This document shows, in pieces, positions 24,601 to 38,410 of a stretch of 64,000 nt of DNA (position 1 is its first letter; the number at the start of each line of letters is the position of its first letter). The notes beneath the pieces are model-generated. The model searched no databases. It saw nothing but the letters and a program-made list of their open reading frames with translations, and was not told the DNA's origin. The DNA is from Manis javanica. Lineage: Eukaryota; Chordata; Mammalia; Pholidota; Manidae. A program made the translations under genes and the position numbers. The stretch covers positions 144,567,173-144,631,172 of the forward strand of contig NC_133156.1 in the NCBI RefSeq assembly GCF_040802235.1, written 5' to 3'.

Positions 24601-27215
24601 GTGGTCCCTGTGAGAGAAAGCTGGAACCCTGTAACAATATTCCACAACAGCAAGGGAAGAGAACAACAACTTAGAGATATGAAAAATTAAGATACAGCAA
24701 GATTTTTGTACAAGTAACAAAAATTGTAATAATCCACAAACCAGAGGAGGTTCCCAATAACAGGAGTTGTAGGATTGCTCAAGCCATAGGAACTTCCCAC
24801 TGCACAAAGTCTGTAGGGGGTATAAGACACATGAATTAAAGGCACCAACAGAATGAAATGTTGTCCATATGGTAGGCGTATGCAAGAGAGTGGTCCTGTG
24901 ATAGGAGTGTAGCAGGCAGGCGATCCCTTCCAGGTGTAGTCCACCATACTTTCCATTCGGTCCCTGAGGTGGTTACTGAACGATATTTACACAGTGCTAC
25001 TGGAGGAGCAAACAAAAGCATTATGATTAAATAAAATTCTCCAGGAAGTTGCTCCTACCTTCTGGGTCTTCAGGATACACTAGTGTGACATTTGGCATCC
25101 AGCCCGCTGTTATTCCCCATAGACGCAGGAGGCCGCTTCCAGGCTTTGTCCCAAGGTGCCAGGAGAGCAACCATCGTTTTCCATGTGTCGATAGGTCCAA
25201 GGCCATGTCCACTCAATGGCTTTTCCATCATTCATTGCACTTGGTCATGTTAGGAATTTGTTATTGTGGTGGCTGTACGTCGTCTTCTCTGCCTCTTGCT
25301 TGGTTTGAACTTGTATTTGCATTGGGGAGCCAGCATATGTGTTAACATATCCACTGGGATCAGGGCTTCATTTCTGGGACTCTGTGTTGAACCCGTAGCC
25401 TAGCAATAGGTTAGTTACATCTGAAAGCGGTTGAAGTTCAGTGAGGTTGCTGGCCACCGGAACCCCAACTTCTCCACACTGCCATCCTCCAGTATTCTCG
25501 CCTTACAATCTACACGTATCCAATCATTGGAAGTGGTCCCTGGGCGAGAAAGCTGGACTATTGTGACTACATTCCACAATAGAAAGAGAACTGAACAACA
25601 ATTTAGAGGCATTGAAAATTAACATACAGCAAGATTTTGATACAAGTAACAAAAATTGTAATAACCCACAAACCAGAAGAGATTCCCAATAACAGGAGTT
25701 GTAGGACTTCTCAAGCCATAGGAACTTCCCACTGCACAAAGACTGTAGGGGCTATAAGACACATGAATTAAAGGCACCAACAGAGTGAAATCTTGTCCAT
25801 CTGGTAGGCGTATGCAAGAGAGTGGTACTGTGATAGGAGGGTACTAGGCAGGCGGTCCCTTCCAGGTGTAGTCCACCATACTTTTCATTCGGTCCCCGAG
25901 GGGTTTGCTGAATGATCTTTACACAGTGCTCCTGGAGGAGAAAGCACTAGCATTATGAGAAAACAAAATTCCCCAGGAAGTTGCTCCTACCTTCTGGGGG
26001 TTCAGGATATTCTAGTGTGACATTTGTCATCCACCCTGCTGTTATTCCAGGTAGACGCAGGAGGTCAGCTTCCAGGCTTTGTCCCAAAGTGCCAGGGGAG
26101 AAACCATCGTTTTCCATGTATCGATAGGACCAAGGCCATGTAAACTCAATGGAGTTTCCATCATTCATTGCTCTTGGTCGTGGTAGGAAGATGTTATTGT
26201 GTTGGCCGAATGTTGGCTTCTCTGATTCTCAGTTGGTTTGAACTTGTAGTTGTATTGGGTATCCAGCCATATGTGTTAACATATCCACTGGGATCAGGGC
26301 TTCCTTTCTGGGTCTCTGTGTTGTAGCCGTAGCCTAGCAACAGACCAGTTGCATCACAATATGGTTGAAGTTCCATGGGTATCTTGGCCATAGGATGCCC
26401 AACATCCCCACACACCCCGGCTCCAGTACTCTCACCTTACAATCTACATGCTTTTAATCTTTCGCAATGTTCCCTATGGGAGAAAGCTGGAACCCTGTAA
26501 TAATATTCCACAATAGCAAGGGAGGAGAACAACAACTGAGAGATAATAAAAATTTATATATAGCAAGATTTTGATATGGGTAACAAAAATTGTAGTAATC
26601 CACAAACCAGAGGAGGTTCCCAATAACAGGATTGATAGGATTCCTCAAGCCATAGGAATTTCCCTGTGCACAAAGACTATAGGGGCCCTAAGACACATGA
26701 ATTAAAGGCACCCACAGAGTAAAATCTTGTCCATTTGTTAGGCGCATGGAAGAGAGTGGTTCTGTGATAGGATGGTAGCAGGTAGGCAGTCCTTCCAGGT
26801 GTAGTCCACAATACTTTTACTTCTGTCCCCGTGGGGGTTACGGAATTATCTATATATAGTGCTGCTTAAGAAGCAAGCACTAGCATTATGATAAAACAAA
26901 ATTCCCCTGGAGGGTGATCCTACCTTCTGGGGTTTCAGGATACCCTAGTGTGATATTTGGCATCCACCCTGCTGTTATTCCACTTGACGCAGGAGGCCAG
27001 CTTCCAGGCTTTGTCCCAAGGTGCCAGGAAAGCAACCATCGTTTTCCATGTATTGATAGGACCAAGGCCATGTAAACTCAATGGAGTTTCCATCATTCAT
27101 TGCTCTTGGTCGTGGTAGGAAGATGTTATTGTGGTGGCAGTACGTCGGCTTCTCTGATTCTCACTTGGATTGAACTTGTAGTTGTATTGGGGAGCCAGCG
27201 TATGCGTTAACGTAT
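21618..27215. repeat. Higher-order unit U4
   Basis: Shares 'gcaacctta' and 'ctccttcctt' (near 22231 and 24117) with U1 only. Private changes are c at 22187, which breaks the TATA-like palindrome (ctatacatag), and g at 24258 ('gtgtcgagag', others 'gtgtccagag'). It also shares 'cacaacagcaag' near 24646 with U2 and U5, so pairing with U1 is strong but not perfect and some later exchange must have occurred. Confidence 0.93.
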
Positions 27216-30200
27216 CCACTGGGCTCAGGGCTTCATTTCTGGGACTCTGTGTTGAACCCGTAGCCTAGCAACAGGCTAGTTACATCTGGAAGCGGTTGAA
27301 GTTCAGTGAGGTTCCTGGCCATAGGAACCCCATCTGCCCCACACTTGCTCCTTCCAGTATTCTCGACTTACAATCTACACGTTTCCAATCATCTACAGCG
27401 GTCCCTGGGCGAGAAAACTGTACTATTGTGACTACATTCCACAATAGAAAGACAAGTTAACAACAATTTAGAGCCATTGGAAATTAACATACAGCAAGAT
27501 TTTGATACATATAACAAAGATTATAATATTCCTCAAGGCAGAGGAGGTTCCTAATCACAAAAGTTATAATAATCCTCATGCAAGGATAATTCCCAAAGCA
27601 CAGAATGTATAGGGGTGATGAGTCACAATTTCATGCCACCAACAGAGGTAAATCTCTTCTGTCAGGTAGGTCAAATGCAACAGAATGGTCCTAAGATAGG
27701 ACAGTAGCATGCAGGTGGTTCGTTCCCGCTCTAGTATACCATACTTTTACGTCTTTCTCTGTGGGGTTTACTGAAGGATCTATATATAGTGCGACTGGAG
27801 GTGCATCCACTGGCCATTATTCTAAAAGCAAGCTTACCGGTACGAACCTCCTTCCTTCTGGCCATTGAGGATACACTAATATGCAATTTGGCATCCACCC
27901 TGCTGTTACTCCGGGTATACACAGGAGCCCAGCTTCCAGACCTTGTCCACAATGTGCCAGGAGTTTCAGCTATCATTGGTCCATTTCTTGAGAGGCCCAA
28001 ATCCATGCGCACTCAAAGGAGATTCTGGGCTTCAGTGCAGTTGGTATTGGCAACTAGATGTTATTCTGGTGGCCGAACCTCGGCTTCTGTGATATTTCCT
28101 TGGTTTGTACTTGCGGTTGTATAGCGGTGGCAGCCATATGTGTTAACATATCCACTGGGCTCAGGGCTTCCTTTCTGGGTCTCTGTGTTGTAGCCGTGGC
28201 CTAGCAACAGACCAGTTGCATCACAATATGGTTGAAGTTCCACGGGTATCTTGGCCATAGGATGCCCAACATCCCCACACACTCCGGCTCCAGTTCTCTC
28301 ACCTTACAATCTACACGCTTTGAATCTTCCGCAATGGTCCCTGTGGTGAAAGCTAGAACCCTGTAACAATATTCCACAATAGCAAGGGAAGAGAACAACC
28401 ACTGAGAGATAACAATTAAGATACAGCAAGATTTTGATACAACTAAGAAAAATTATAAGAATCCACAAACCAGAGGAGGTTCCCAATAACAGGAGTTATA
28501 GGATTCCTCAAGGCATAGGAAGTTCCCACTGCACAAATACTATAGGGGCTATAAGACAGATAAATTAAAGGCACCACAGAGTAAAATCTTGTCCATCTGG
28601 TAGGCGCAAGGAAGAGAGTGGTCCTGTGATAGGACGGTAGCAGGCAGGCGGTCCCATCAAGTATGGTCCACCATACTTTTACTTCTGTCCCCGTGGGGGT
28701 TACTGAATCATCTATATACAGTGCTGCTTAAGGAGCAAGCACTAGCATTATGATAAAACAAAACTCCAAAGCATGTTGATCCTACCTTCTGTGGATTCAG
28801 AATACCATAGTGTGATATTTGGCATCCACCCTGCTGTTATTCCATGTAGACGCAGGAGGGCAGGTTCCAGGATTTGTCCCAAGGTGGCAGGAGAGCAACC
28901 ATCGTTTTCCATGTATTGATATGACCAAGGCCATGTAAACTCAATGGAGTTTCCATCATTCATTGCTCTTGGTCGTGGTAGGAAGATGTTATTGTGGTGG
29001 CCGAACATCGGCTTCTCTGATTCTCACTTGGTTTGAACTTGTAGTTGTATTGGGGAGCCAGCATATGTGTTAACATATCCACTGGGCTCAGGGCTTCATT
29101 TCTGGGACTCTGTGTTGAACCCGTAGCCTAGCAACAGGCTAGTTACATCTGGAAGCGGTTGAAGTTCAGTGAGGTTCCTGGCCATAGGAACCCCATCTGC
29201 CCCACACTTGCACCTTCCAGTATTCTCGACTTACAATCTACACGTTTCCAATCATCTACAGCGGTCCCTGGGCGAGAAAACTGTACTATTGTGACTACAT
29301 TCCACAATAGAAAGACAAGTTAACAACAATTTAGAGCCATTGGAAATTAACATACAGCAAGATTTTGATACATATAACAAAGATTATAATATTCCTCAAG
29401 CCAGAGGAGGTTTCTAATCACAAAAGTTATAATAATCCTCATGATGCAAGGATAATTCCCAAAGCACAGAATGTATAGGGGTGATGAGTCACAATTTCAT
29501 GCCACCAACATAGGTAAATCTCGTCTGTCCGGTAGGTCAAATGTAACAGAATGGTCCTAAGATAGGACAGTAGCATGTAGGTGGTTCGTTCCAGCACTAG
29601 TATACCACACTTTTACTTCTTTCCCCGTGGGGTTTACCAAAGGGTCTATATATAGTGCCACAGTAGGTGCATCCAAGGCCCATTATTCTAAAAGCAACCT
29701 TACCGTTACGATGCTCCTCCCTTCTGGCCGTTGAGGACACACTACTGTGACATTTGGCATCCACCCTGCAGTTACTCCGGGTATACACAGGAGGCCAGCT
29801 TCCAGGACTTGTCTACAATGTGACAGGAGTGTCAGCTATCGTTGGTCCGTGTGTCCAGAGGCCAAATCCATGTCCACTCAAAGGAGATTCGTGGCTTCAG
29901 TGCAGTTGGGATTGCTAGCTAGATGTTATTCTGGTGGCCGAACCTCGGCTTCTGTGATCCTTCGTTGGTTTGTACTTGCAGTTGTACAGGGGTGGCAGCC
30001 ACATGTGTTAACGTATCCACTGGGCTCAGGGCTTCCTTTCTTGGTCTCTGTGTTGTAGCCGTAGCCTAGCAAAGGACCATTTGCATCATAACATGGTTGA
30101 AGGTCCATGGGTGTCATGGCCATAGGATGCCCAATATGCCCACACACCCTGGCTCCAGTAATCTCACCTTACAATCTACGTGCATTCAATCTTCCACAGT

Positions 30201-32813
30201 GGTCCCTGTGAGAGAAAGCTGGAACCCTGTAACAATATTCCACAACAGCAAGGGAAGAGAACAACAACTTAGAGATATGAAAAATTAAGATACAGCAAGA
30301 TTTTTGTACAAGTAACAAAAATTGTAATAATCCACAAACCAGAGGAGGTTCCCAATAACAGGAGTTGTAGGATTGCTCAAGCCATAGGAACTTCCCACTG
30401 CACAAAGTCTGTAGGGGGTATAAGACACATGAATTAAAGGCACCAACAGAATGAAATGTTGTCCATATGGTAGGCGTATGCAAGAGAGTGGTCCTGTGAT
30501 AGGAGTGTAGCAGGCAGGCGATCCCTTCCAGGTGTAGTCCACCATACTTTCCATTTGGTCCCTGAGGTGGTTACTGAACGATATTTACACAGTGCTACTG
30601 GAGGAGCAAACAAAAGAATTATGATTAAATAAAATTCTCCAGGAAGTTGCTCCTACCTTCTTGGTCTTCAGGATACACTAGTGTGACATTTGGCATCCAG
30701 CCCGCTGTTATTCCCCATAGACGCAGGAGGCCGCTTCCAGGCTTTGTCCCAAGGTGCCAGGAGAGCAACCATCGTTTTCCATGTGTCGATAGGTCCAAGA
30801 CCATGTCCACTCAATGGCTTTTCCATCATTCACTGCACTTGGTCATGTTAGGAATTTGTTATTGTGGTGGCTGTACGTCGTCTTCTCTGCCTCTTACTTG
30901 GTTTGAACTTGTATTTGCATTGGGGAGCCAGCATACGTGTTAACATATCCACTGGGATCAGGGCTTCATTTCTGGGACTCTGTGTTGAACCCGTAGCCTA
31001 GCAATAGGTTAGTTACATCTGAAAGCGGTTGAAGTTCAGTGAGGTTGCTGGCCACCGGAACCCCAACTTCTCCACACTGCCATCCTCCAGTATTCTCGCC
31101 TTACAATCTACACGTATCCAATCATTGGAAGTGGTCCCTGGGCGAGAAAGCTGGACTATTGTGACTACATTCCACAATAGAAAGAGAACTGAACAACAAT
31201 TTAGAGGCATTGAAAATTAACATACAGCAAGATTTTGATACAAGTAACAAAAATTGTAATAACCCACAAACCAGAAGAGATTCCCAATAACAGGAGTTGT
31301 AGGACTTCTCAAGCCATAGGAACTTCCCACTGCACAAAGACTGTAGGGGCTATAAGACACATGAATTAAAGGCACCAACAGAGTGAAATCTTGTCCATCT
31401 GGTAGGCGTATGCAAGAGAGTGGTACTGTGATAGGAGGGTACTAGGCAGGCGGTCCCTTCCAGGTGTAGTCCACCATACTTTTCATTCGGTCCCCGAGGG
31501 GTTTGCTGAATGATCTTTACACAGTGCTCCTGGAGGAGAAAGCACTAGCATTATGAGAAAACAAAATTCCCCAGGAAGTTGCTCCTACCTTCTGGGGGTT
31601 CAGGATATTCTAGTGTGACATTTGTCATCCACCCTGCTGTTATTCCAGGTAGACGCAGGAGGTCAGCTTCCAGGCTTTGTCCCAAAGTGCCAGGGGAGAA
31701 ACCATCATTTTCCATGTATCGATAGGACCAAGGCCATGTAAACTCAATGGAGTTTCCATCATTCATTGCTCTTGGTCGTGGTAGGAAGATGTTATTGTGT
31801 TGGCCGAATGTTGGCTTCTCTGATTCTCAGTTGGTTTGAACTTGTAGTTGTATTGGGTATCCAGCCATATGTGTTAACATATCCACTGGGATCAGGGCTT
31901 CCTTTCTGGGTCTCTGTGTTGTAGCCGTAGCCTAGCAACAGACCAGTTGCATCACAATATGGTTGAAGTTCCATGGGTATCTTGGCCATAGGATGCCCAA
32001 CATCCCCACACACCCCGGCTCCAGTACTCTCACCTTACAATCTACATGCTTTTAATCTTTCGCAATGTTCCCTATGGGAGAAAGCTGGAACCCTGTAATA
32101 ATATTCCACAATAGCAAGGGAGGAGAACAACAACTGAGAGATAATAAAAATTTATATATAGCAAGATTTTGATATGGGTAACAAAAAATGTAGTAATCCA
32201 CAAACCAGAGGAGGTTCCCAATAACAGGATTGATAGGATTCCTCAAGCCATAGGAATTTCCCTGTGCACAAAGACTATAGGGGCCCTAAGACACATGAAT
32301 TAAAGGCACCCACAGAGTAAAATCTTGTCCATTTGTTAGGCGCATGGAAGAGAGTGGTTCTGTGATAGGATGGTAGCAGGTAGGCAGTCCTTCCAGGTGT
32401 AGTCCACAATACTTTTACTTCTGTCCCCGTGGGGGTTACGGAATTATCTATATATAGTGCTGCTTAAGAAGCAAGCACTAGCATTATGATAAAACAAAAT
32501 TCCCCTGGAGGGTGATCCTACCTTCTGGGGTTTCAGGATACCCTAGTGTGATATTTGGCATCCACCCTGCTGTTATTCCACTTGACGCAGGAGGCCAGCT
32601 TCCAGGCTTTGTCCCAAGGTGCCAGGAAAGCAACCATCGTTTTCCATGTATTGATAGGACCAAGGCCATGTAAACTCAATGGAGTTTCCATCATTCATTG
32701 CTCTTGGTCGTGGTAGGAAGATGTTATTGTGGTGGCAGTACGTCGGCTTCTCTGATTCTCACTTGGATTGAACTTGTAGTTGTATTGGGCAGCCAGCGTA
32801 TGCGTTAACGTAT
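27216..32813. repeat. Higher-order unit U5
   Basis: Pairs with U2 through 'gtgcattcaatc' near 30180 and 'catttggtccc' near 30552. It has a cluster of private substitutions at about 30,617-30,950 (for example a at 30617, t at 30661, 'cattcactgcac' near 30829, 'agcatacgtg' near 30930), the densest unit-specific cluster in the core. Confidence 0.93.
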
Positions 32814-35800
32814 CCACTGGGCTCAGGGCTTCATTTCTGGGACTCTGTGTTGAACCCGTAGCCTAGCAACAGGCTAGTTACATCTGGAAGCGGTTGAAGT
32901 TCAGTGAGGTTCCTGGCCATAGAACCCCATCTGCCCCACACTTGCTCCTTCCAGTATTCTCGACTTACAATCTACACGTTTCCAATCATCTACAGCGGCC
33001 CCTGGGCGAGAAAACTGTACTATTGTGACTACATTCCACAATAGAAAGACAAGTTAACAACAATTTAGAGCCATTGGAAATTAACATACAGCAAGATTTT
33101 GATACATATAACAAAGATTATAATATTCCTCAAGGCAGAGGAGGTTCCTAATCACAAAAGTTATAATAATCCTCATGCAAGGATAATTCCCAAAGCACAG
33201 AATGTATAGGGGTGATGAGTCACAATTTCATGCCACCAACAGAGGTAAATCTCTTCTGTCAGGTAGGTCAAATGCAACAGAATGGTCCTAAGATAGGACA
33301 GTAGCATGCAGGTGGTTCGTTCCCGCTCTAGTATACCATACTTTTACGTCTTTCTCTGTGGGGTTTACTGAAGGATCTATATATAGTGCGACTGGAGGTG
33401 CATCCACTGGCCATTATTCTAAAAGCAAGCTTACCGGTACGAACCTCCTTCCTTCTGGCCATTGAGGATACACTAATATGCAATTTGGCATCCACCCTGC
33501 TGTTACTCCGGGTATACACAGGAGCCCAGCTTCCAGACCTTGTCCACAATGTGCCAGGAGTTTCAGCTATCATTGGTCCATTTCTTGAGAGGCCCAAATC
33601 CATGCGCACTCAAAGGAGATTCTGGGCTTCAGTGCAGTTGGTATTGGCAACTAGATGTTATTCTGGTGGCCGAACCTCGGCTTCTGTGATATTTCCTTGG
33701 TTTGTACTTGCGGTTGTATAGCGGTGGCAGCCATATGTGTTAACATATCCACTGGGCTCAGGGCTTCCTTTCTGGGTCTCTGTGTTGTAGCCGTGGCCTA
33801 GCAACAGACCAGTTGCATCACAATATGGTTGAAGTTCCACGGGTATCTTGGCCATAGGATGCCCAACATCCCCACACACTCCGGCTCCAGTTCTCTCACC
33901 TTACAATCTACACGCTTTGAATCTTCCGCAATGGTCCCTGTGGTGAAAGCTAGAACCCTGTAACAATATTCCACAATAGCAAGGGAAGAGAACAACCACT
34001 GAGAGATAACAATTAAGATACAGCAAGATTTTGATACAACTAAGAAAAATTATAAGAATCCACAAACCAGAGGAGGTTCCCAATAACAGGAGTTATAGGA
34101 TTCCTCAAGGCATAGGAAGTTCCCACTGCACAAATACTATAGGGGCTATAAGACAGATAAATTAAAGGCACCACAGAGTAAAATCTTGTCCATCTGGTAG
34201 GCGCAAGGAAGAGAGTGGTCCTGTGATAGGACGGTAGCAGGCAGGCGGTCCCATCAAGTATGGTCCACCATACTTTTACTTCTGTCCCCGTGGGGGTTAC
34301 TGAATCATCTATATACAGTGCTGCTTAAGGAGCAAGCACTAGCATTATGATAAAACAAAACTCCAAAGCATGTTGATCCTACCTTCTGTGGATTCAGAAT
34401 ACCATAGTGTGATATTTGGCATCCACCCTGCTGTTATTCCATGTAGACGCAGGAGGGCAGGTTCCAGGATTTGTCCCAAGGTGGCAGGAGAGCAACCATC
34501 GTTTTCCATGTATTGATATGACCAAGGCCATGTAAACTCAATGGAGTTTCCATCATTCATTGCTCTTGGTCGTGGTAGGAAGATGTTATTGTGGTGGCCG
34601 AACATCGGCTTCTCTGATTCTCACTTGGTTTGAACTTGTAGTTGTATTGGGGAGCCAGCATATGTGTTAACATATCCACTGGGCTCAGGGATTCATTTCT
34701 GGGACTCTGTGTTGAACCCGTAGCCTAGCAACAGGCTAGTTACATCTGGAAGCGGTTGAAGTTCAGTGAGGTTCCTGGCCATAGGAACCCCATCTGCCCC
34801 ACACTTGCACCTTCCAGTATTCTCGACTTACAATCTACACGTTTCCAATCATCTACAGCGGTCCCTGGGCGAGAAAACTGTACTATTGTGACTACATTCC
34901 ACAATAGAAAGACAAGTTAACAACAATTTAGAGCCATTGGAAATTAACATACAGCAAGATTTTGATACATATAACAAAGATTATAATATTCCTCAAGCCA
35001 GAGGAGGTTTCTAATCACAAAAGTTATAATAATCCTCATGATGCAAGGATAATTCCCAAAGCACAGAATGTATAGGGGTGATGAGTCACAATTTCATGCC
35101 ACCAACATAGGTAAATCTCGTCTGTCCGGTAGGTCAAATGTAACAGAATGGTCCTAAGATAGGACAGTAGCATGTAGGTGGTTCGTTCCAGCACTAGTAT
35201 ACCACACTTTTACTTCTTTCCCCGTGGGGTTTACCAAAGGGTCTATATATAGTGCCACAGTAGGTGCATCCAAGGCCCATTATTCTAAAAGCAACCTTAC
35301 CGTTACGATGCTCCTCCCTTCTGGCCGTTGAGGACACACTACTGTGACATTTGGCATCCACCCTGCAGTTACTCCGGGTATACACAGGAGGCCAGCTTCC
35401 AGGACTTGTCTACAATGTGACAGGAGTGTCAGCTATCGTTGGTCCGTGTGTCCAGAGGCCAAATCCATGTCCACTCAAAGGAGATTCGTGGCTTCAGTGC
35501 AGTTGGGATTGCTAGCTAGATGTTATTCTGGTGGCCGAACCTCGGCTTCTGTGATCCTTCGTTGGTTTGTACTTGCAGTTGTACAGGGGTGGCAGCCACA
35601 TGTGTTAACGTATCCACTGGGCTCAGGGCTTCCTTTCTTGGTCTCTGTGTTGTAGCCGTAGCCTAGCAAAGGACCATTTGCATCATAACATGGTTGAAGG
35701 TCCATGGGTGTCATGGCCATAGGATGCCCAATATGCCCACACACCCTGGCTCCAGTAATCTCACCTTACAATCTACGTGCCTTCAATCTTCCACAGTGGT

Positions 35801-38410
35801 CCCTGTGAGAGAAAGCTGGAACCCTGTAACAATATTCCACAATAGCAAGGGAAGAGAACAACAACTTAGAGATATGAAAAATTAAGATACAGCAAGATTT
35901 TTGTACAAGTAACAAAAATTGTAATAATCCACAAACCAGAGGAGGTTCCCAATAACAGGAGTTGTAGGATTGCTCAAGCCATAGGAACTTCCCACTGCAC
36001 AAAGTCTGTAGGGGGTATAAGACACATGAATTAAAGGCACCAACAGAATGAAATGTTGTCCATATGGTAGGCGTATGCAAGAGAGTGGTCCTGTGATAGG
36101 AGTGTAGCAGGCAGGCGATCCCTTCCAGGTGTAGTCCACCATACTTTCCATTCGGTCCCTGAGGTGGTTACTGAACGATATTTACACAGTGCTACTGGAG
36201 GAGCAAACAAAAGCATTATGATTAAATAAAATTCTCCAGGAAGTTGCTCCTACCTTCTGGGTCTTCAGGATACACTAGTGTGACATTTGGCATCCAGCCC
36301 GCTGTTATTCCCCATAGACGCAGGAGGCCGCTTCCAGGCTTTGTCCCAAGGTGCCAGGAGAGCAACCATCGTTTTCCATGTGTCGATAGGTCCAAGGCCA
36401 TGTCCACTCAATGGCTTTTCCATCATTCATTGCACTTGGTCATGTTAGGAATTTGTTATTGTGGTGGCTGTACGTCGTCTTCTCTGCCTCTTGCTTGGTT
36501 TGAACTTGTATTTGCATTGGGGAGCCAGCATATGTGTTAACATATCCACTGGGATCAGGGCTTCATTTCTGGGACTCTGTGTTGAACCCGTAGCCTAGCA
36601 ATAGGTTAGTTACATCTGAAAGCGGTTGAAGTTCAGTGAGGTTGCTGGCCACCGGAACCCCAACTTCTCCACACTGCCATCCTCCAGTATTCTCGCCTTA
36701 CAATCTACACGTATCCAATCATTGGAAGTGGTCCCTGGGCGAGAAAGCTGGACTATTGTGACTACATTCCACAATAGAAAGAGAACTGAACAACAATTTA
36801 GAGGCATTGAAAATTAACATACAGCAAGATTTTGATACAAGTAACAAAAATTGTAATAACCCACAAACCAGAAGAGATTCCCAATAACAGGAGTTGTAGG
36901 ACTTCTCAAGCCATAGGAACTTCCCACTGCACAAAGACTGTAGGGGCTATAAGACACATGAATTAAAGGCACCAACAGAGTGAAATCTTGTCCATCTGGT
37001 AGGCGTATGCAAGAGAGTGGTACTGTGATAGGAGGGTACTAGGCAGGCGGTCCCTTCCAGGTGTAGTCCACCATACTTTTCATTCGGTCCCCGAGGGGTT
37101 TGCTGAATGATCTTTACACAGTGCTCCTGGAGGAGAAAGCACTAGCATTATGAGAAAACAAAATTCCCCAGGAAGTTGCTCCTACCTTCTGGGGGTTCAG
37201 GATATTCTAGTGTGACATTTGTCATCCACCCTGCTGTTATTCCAGGTAGACGCAGGAGGTCAGCTTCCAGGCTTTGTCCCAAAGTGCCAGGGGAGAAACC
37301 ATCGTTTTCCATGTATCGATAGGACCAAGGCCATGTAAACTCAATGGAGTTTCCATCATTCATTGCTCTTGGTCGTGGTAGGAAGATGTTATTGTGTTGG
37401 CCGAATGTTGGCTTCTCTGATTCTCAGTTGGTTTGAACTTGTAGTTGTATTGGGTATCCAGCCATATGTGTTAACATATCCACTGGGATCAGGGCTTCCT
37501 TTCTGGGTCTCTGTGTTGTAGCCGTAGCCTAGCAACAGACCAGTTGCATCACAATATGGTTGAAGTTCCATGGGTATCTTGGCCATAGGATGCCCAACAT
37601 CTCCACACACCCCGGCTCCAGTACTCTCACCTTACAATCTACATGCTTTTAATCTTTCGCAATGTTCCCTATGGGAGAAAGCTGGAACCCTGTAATAATA
37701 TTCCACAATAGCAAGGGAGGAGAACAACAACTGAGAGATAATAAAAATTTATATATAGCAAGATTTTGATATGGGTAACAAGAATTGTAGTAATCCACAA
37801 ACCAGAGGAGGTTCCCAATAACAGGATTTATAGGATTCCTCAAGCCATAGGAATTTCCCTGTGCACAAAGACTATAGGGGCTCTAAGACACATGAATTAA
37901 AGGCACCCACAGAGTAAAATCTTGTCCATTTGTTAGGCGCATGGAAGAGAGTGGTTCTGTGATAGGATGGTAGCAGGTAGGCAGTCCTTCCAGGTGTAGT
38001 CCACAATACTTTTACTTCTGTCCCCGTGGGGGTTACGGAATTATCTATATATAGTGCTGCTTAAGAAGCAAGCACTAGCATTATGATAAAACAAAATTCC
38101 CCTGGAGGGTGATCCTACCTTCTGGGGTTTCAGGATACCCTAGTGTGATATTTGGCATCCACCCTGCTGTTATTCCACTTGACGCAGGAGGCCAGCTTCC
38201 AGGCTTTGTCCCAAGGTGCCAGGAAAGCAACCATCATTTTCCATGTATTGATAGGACCAAGGCCATGTAAACTCAATGGAGTTTCCATCATTCATTGCTC
38301 TTGGTCGTGGTAGGAAGATGTTATTGTGGTGGCAGTACGTCGGCTTCTCTGATTCTCACTTGGATTGAACTTGTAGTTGTATTGGGGAGCCAGCGTATGT
38401 GTTAACGTAT
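32814..38410. repeat. Higher-order unit U6
   Basis: Shares the one-base deletion 'ggccatagaacc' near 32921 with U3, giving the same 5,597-bp length. Private changes include a at 34691 ('cagggattc', others 'cagggcttc') and, in the last kilobase, 'aacatctcc' near 37597 and 'ggatttata' near 37826. Similarity to a following unit start continues only to about 38,458 and then drops sharply. Confidence 0.93.

Larger units (their letters stand above)
4825..38410. repeat. Homogenised core: six higher-order repeat units of 5.6 kb
   Basis: Six near-identical units follow one another, with anchor-to-anchor lengths of 5598, 5598, 5597, 5598, 5598 and 5597. Each holds six monomers in the order B-A-B-A-B-A. 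Near identity starts at about 4,824 and ends at about 38,458, within the same short motif at both ends, so copy number is almost exactly six. Differences between units are scattered single-base changes and one-base deletions. Rare variants pair units three apart, showing a further period of about 16.79 kb. Such homogeneity is known from arrays kept uniform by unequal crossing-over and gene conversion, or amplified recently. Confidence 0.95.
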
